Source: an uncultured Rhodospirillales bacterium (GTDB taxonomy: Bacteria; Pseudomonadota; Alphaproteobacteria; Acetobacterales; Acetobacteraceae). From it: DNA of 7,874 nt. Location of the stretch: NCBI GenBank assembly GCA_903928045.1, contig CAIYPH010000445.1:1-7874 (forward strand), in the 5' to 3' direction. The position numbers were made by a program, and so were the translations under genes. Of this stretch, positions 6,433-7,874 are shown one piece after another; within the stretch, counting starts at the first letter, position 1; each line of letters begins with the position of its first letter. The notes beneath the pieces are model-generated. The model did not search any database. It saw nothing but the letters and a program-made list of their open reading frames with translations, and was not told the origin of the DNA.

Positions 6433-7646
6433 CCATCGGTGTCGGCGGCTCCACTATGGAAGCCGAACTCGCCCGCCTCGCCGCCGCCCGCATCCCGAGC
6501 CCCCCGCCGATCGGGCCGGAAGAGCTGCGCGCCCGCATCGCCCAGCTCCAGGCCGGCATGCGCGCCGCCAATATCCAGGCGCTGCACCTCGATGCCTCCA
6601 CCAGCACCTTCTACTTCACCGGCCTGCGCCTGCGCGGCTCCGAGCGGCTGCACGGCGTGCTGATCCCGGCCGAGGGGCCGCCGATCTACATCTCGCCCGC
6701 CTTCGAGGAGGCCAAGCTGCGCACCATGCTGGTGCTGGATGGCGAAGTGCGCTGCTGGCACGAGCACCAGTCCCCCACCGCGCTGATCACCGACACCATC
6801 GCCGGGCTCGGCTATCGCAGCGGCACCATCGCGATCGACCCGGCGACGCCGTTCTTCACCTTCGACGGCCTGCGCCGCTCCGGCAACGCCTACAGCTTCG
6901 AGAACGCCGGCCCGCTGATCGCCGCCTGCCGGATGCGCAAATCGGCCAATGAGATCGCACTGATCAAGCACGCGATGGAGCAGACGCTGGAGGTGCACAA
7001 GGCCACCGCGCGCATCCTCTACGCCGGCATCACCACCACCGAAACCGCGGATTTCGTCGCGCGCGCCCATGCCGCGCTGGGGTTCGACGGCGCGATGTCC
7101 TTCTCCATCGTGCTGTTCGGCGAGCCCACCGCCTATCCGCACGGGGTGCCCTACCCGCAGACCCTGAAGGACGGCGACATGGTGCTGGTCGATATCGGCG
7201 CCACCATGCACGGCTACCAGTCCGACGTGACGCGCAGCTATGTGTTCGGCGAACCCACCGCGCGCCAGCGCGAGGTGTGGAACGTCGAGAAGGCGGCCAC
7301 GCTCGCGGTGTTCGAGGCGGCGAAGCTTGGGGCGCCCTGCGAGTCCCTCGATGCCGCGGCGCGCCGGGTGATCGAGGGCGCCGGATTCGCGCGGGATTAC
7401 GGCCTCCCCGGGCTGCCGCACCGCACCGGCCACGGCCTGGGGCTCGACGTGCATGAGGAGCCCTACATCGTGCAGGGCGACATGACGCCACTGGCGCCCG
7501 GCATGTGCTTCTCCAACGAGCCGACCATCTGCATCTACGGCGAATTCGGCGTGCGGCTGGAGGACCATATCTATATGGCCGAGGACGGGGCGCACTGGTT
7601 CACGACACCGGCTTTGTCGGTGGATGATCCGTTTGGGGAGGGGTAG
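6429..7646 (+). CDS. M24 family metallopeptidase (Xaa-Pro peptidase / creatinase type)
   Basis: A 405-residue two-domain protein. Residues about 30-165 form the creatinase-like N-terminal domain; 175-395 form the pita-bread catalytic domain. The five dinuclear-metal ligands are all visible: D255 (VLVDIGA), D266 (QSDVTR), H335 (RTGHGLG), E364 (SNEP) and E378 (RLEDH). The accessory histidines H238 (YPHG) and H342 (DVHEEP) are also present. It should therefore be an active cytoplasmic hydrolase of Xaa-Pro or related amide bonds. Creatinase, ectoine hydrolase and DMSP lyase DddP share this fold, so sequence alone does not fix the substrate; with the full ligand set a Xaa-Pro peptidase-like activity is the default. 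The ATG overlaps the MFS stop (ATGA); a second in-frame ATG at 6456 is possible but lacks this overlap. It is the last gene before a hairpin. Confidence 0.94.
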   Translation: MTIGVGGSTMEAELARLAAARIPSPPPIGPEELRARIAQLQAGMRAANIQALHLDASTSTFYFTGLRLRGSERLHGVLIPAEGPPIYISPAFEEAKLRTMLVLDGEVRCWHEHQSPTALITDTIAGLGYRSGTIAIDPATPFFTFDGLRRSGNAYSFENAGPLIAACRMRKSANEIALIKHAMEQTLEVHKATARILYAGITTTETADFVARAHAALGFDGAMSFSIVLFGEPTAYPHGVPYPQTLKDGDMVLVDIGATMHGYQSDVTRSYVFGEPTARQREVWNVEKAATLAVFEAAKLGAPCESLDAAARRVIEGAGFARDYGLPGLPHRTGHGLGLDVHEEPYIVQGDMTPLAPGMCFSNEPTICIYGEFGVRLEDHIYMAEDGAHWFTTPALSVDDPFGEG

Positions 7647-7658
7647 GAAGGGTAGGGT

Positions 7659-7682
7659 GTTCTTTTTGTGAACAAAAAGAAC
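7659..7682. terminator. Perfect 10-bp stem-loop after the M24 gene
   Basis: GTTCTTTTTG (7659-7668) and CAAAAAGAAC (7673-7682) are perfect inverted repeats around a TGAA loop, starting 13 bases after the M24 stop. The position suits the end of the four-gene operon. Neither strand has a T run directly after the stem (plus strand continues into A's), and the stem is AT-rich, so it is not a textbook intrinsic terminator. It may act as a 3' end-stabilising or bidirectional element. I recall similar T5G/CA5 hairpins downstream of genes in Acetobacteraceae, but that is from memory. Confidence 0.5.
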
Positions 7683-7718
7683 CAAAAAAAACGTTCTGAT
7701 CGCTTCCATGCCGTTGGC

Positions 7719-7748
7719 GTACTCCCCGCGGAGAGTGGGGAGCGGTAC
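7719..7748. repeat. GC-rich hairpin with shared 9-bp motif
   Basis: CTCCCC (7722-7727) pairs with GGGGAG (7737-7742) across a nine-base loop. The flanking GTAC (7719-7722) and GTAC (7745-7748) extend the symmetry imperfectly, offset by two extra bases. The left arm contains TACTCCCCG, which recurs exactly at 7808-7816. No gene lies here and there is no T run, so a terminator is unlikely. Confidence 0.4.
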
Positions 7749-7792
7749 AGACCAGTTGGATAAAAGTTTTTCGCTCTTATTGCGTCATCTGT

Positions 7793-7835
7793 TGAGATCT
7801 GCGATTCTACTCCCCGGCGTCAGGGGAACATCTCA
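7793..7835. repeat. Two-tier hairpin just before a possible start codon
   Basis: An outer stem TGAGAT (7793-7798) / ATCTCA (7830-7835) encloses an inner stem TCCCC (7811-7815) / GGGGA (7823-7827) with a seven-base loop. The right arm ends three bases before an ATG at 7839. If transcribed rightwards the fold would sequester most of the leader. It could be a translational control structure, an IS or small-element end, or a chance fold. Confidence 0.35.
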
Positions 7836-7838
7836 GGT

Positions 7839-7874
7839 ATGGACAAAGTGGCGTTTGGGCGGTGGCTTGCCAGG
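7839..7874 (+). CDS. Possible start of a gene cut by the window edge
   Basis: Twelve open codons (MDKVAFGRWLAR) run to the right edge from an ATG preceded by CAGGT, with GGGGA eleven bases upstream. The change from AT-richer non-coding DNA and the plausible residues suggest a real N-terminus. Too little is present for a family; a transposase is one idea given the hairpins upstream, but that is speculation. Confidence 0.25.
   Translation, partial: MDKVAFGRWLAR

Noticed and set aside
6282..7709. A 475-codon minus-strand open frame antisense to the M24 gene
   Set aside because: Low-complexity Gly/Arg/Ala/His composition, its start lies beyond the hairpin, and the plus strand encodes an M24 protein with all metal ligands.

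Overview
The window is GC-rich with tightly packed genes, short intergenic gaps and strong G/C preference at third codon positions. Together with the protein types this suggests an alphaproteobacterium, perhaps of the Acetobacteraceae or a relative. That placement is inference: there is no rRNA or other marker gene. I found no CRISPR array, tRNA, rRNA or complete mobile element.

Left third, minus strand (1-2088): an apparent three-gene operon reading leftwards. It encodes a Sir2-family NAD-dependent protein deacylase, an AhpD/carboxymuconolactone-decarboxylase-like protein, and an M81 (MlrC-type) metallopeptidase that runs off the left edge. Gaps are 27 and 15 bp, and each downstream gene has a good Shine-Dalgarno (SD) site. 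Two small plus-strand ORFs (2213-2640) diverge from it. They overlap by one base (TGATG) and resemble no family I recognise.

Middle (2646-4243): on the minus strand, a TetR/AcrR-type repressor followed by a small lipoprotein of unknown function. Diverging from TetR on the plus strand is an 83-residue hypothetical protein. The AT-richer gap between them carries a small inverted repeat and a possible promoter, so it could be the TetR operator.

Right half, plus strand (4325-7646): four genes that look co-transcribed. They encode a 174-residue unknown protein, a small lipoprotein (ATGA overlap), a DHA3/EntS-like 12-TM major facilitator transporter (12-bp gap), and an M24 Xaa-Pro peptidase/creatinase-type metallohydrolase (ATGA overlap). 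Coupling of transporter and M24 hydrolase suggests transport and hydrolysis of related small amide, peptide or amino-acid-derived compounds. The substrate cannot be read from sequence.

Right edge (7647-7874): AT-richer non-coding DNA with a perfect 10-bp stem just after the M24 stop. Two further hairpins follow that share a 9-bp direct repeat, then possibly the first 12 codons of another gene. This is the least explained part. I see no clear novel defence or mobile system; the most unusual points are this structured tail and the Sir2/AhpD-like/M81 gene grouping.
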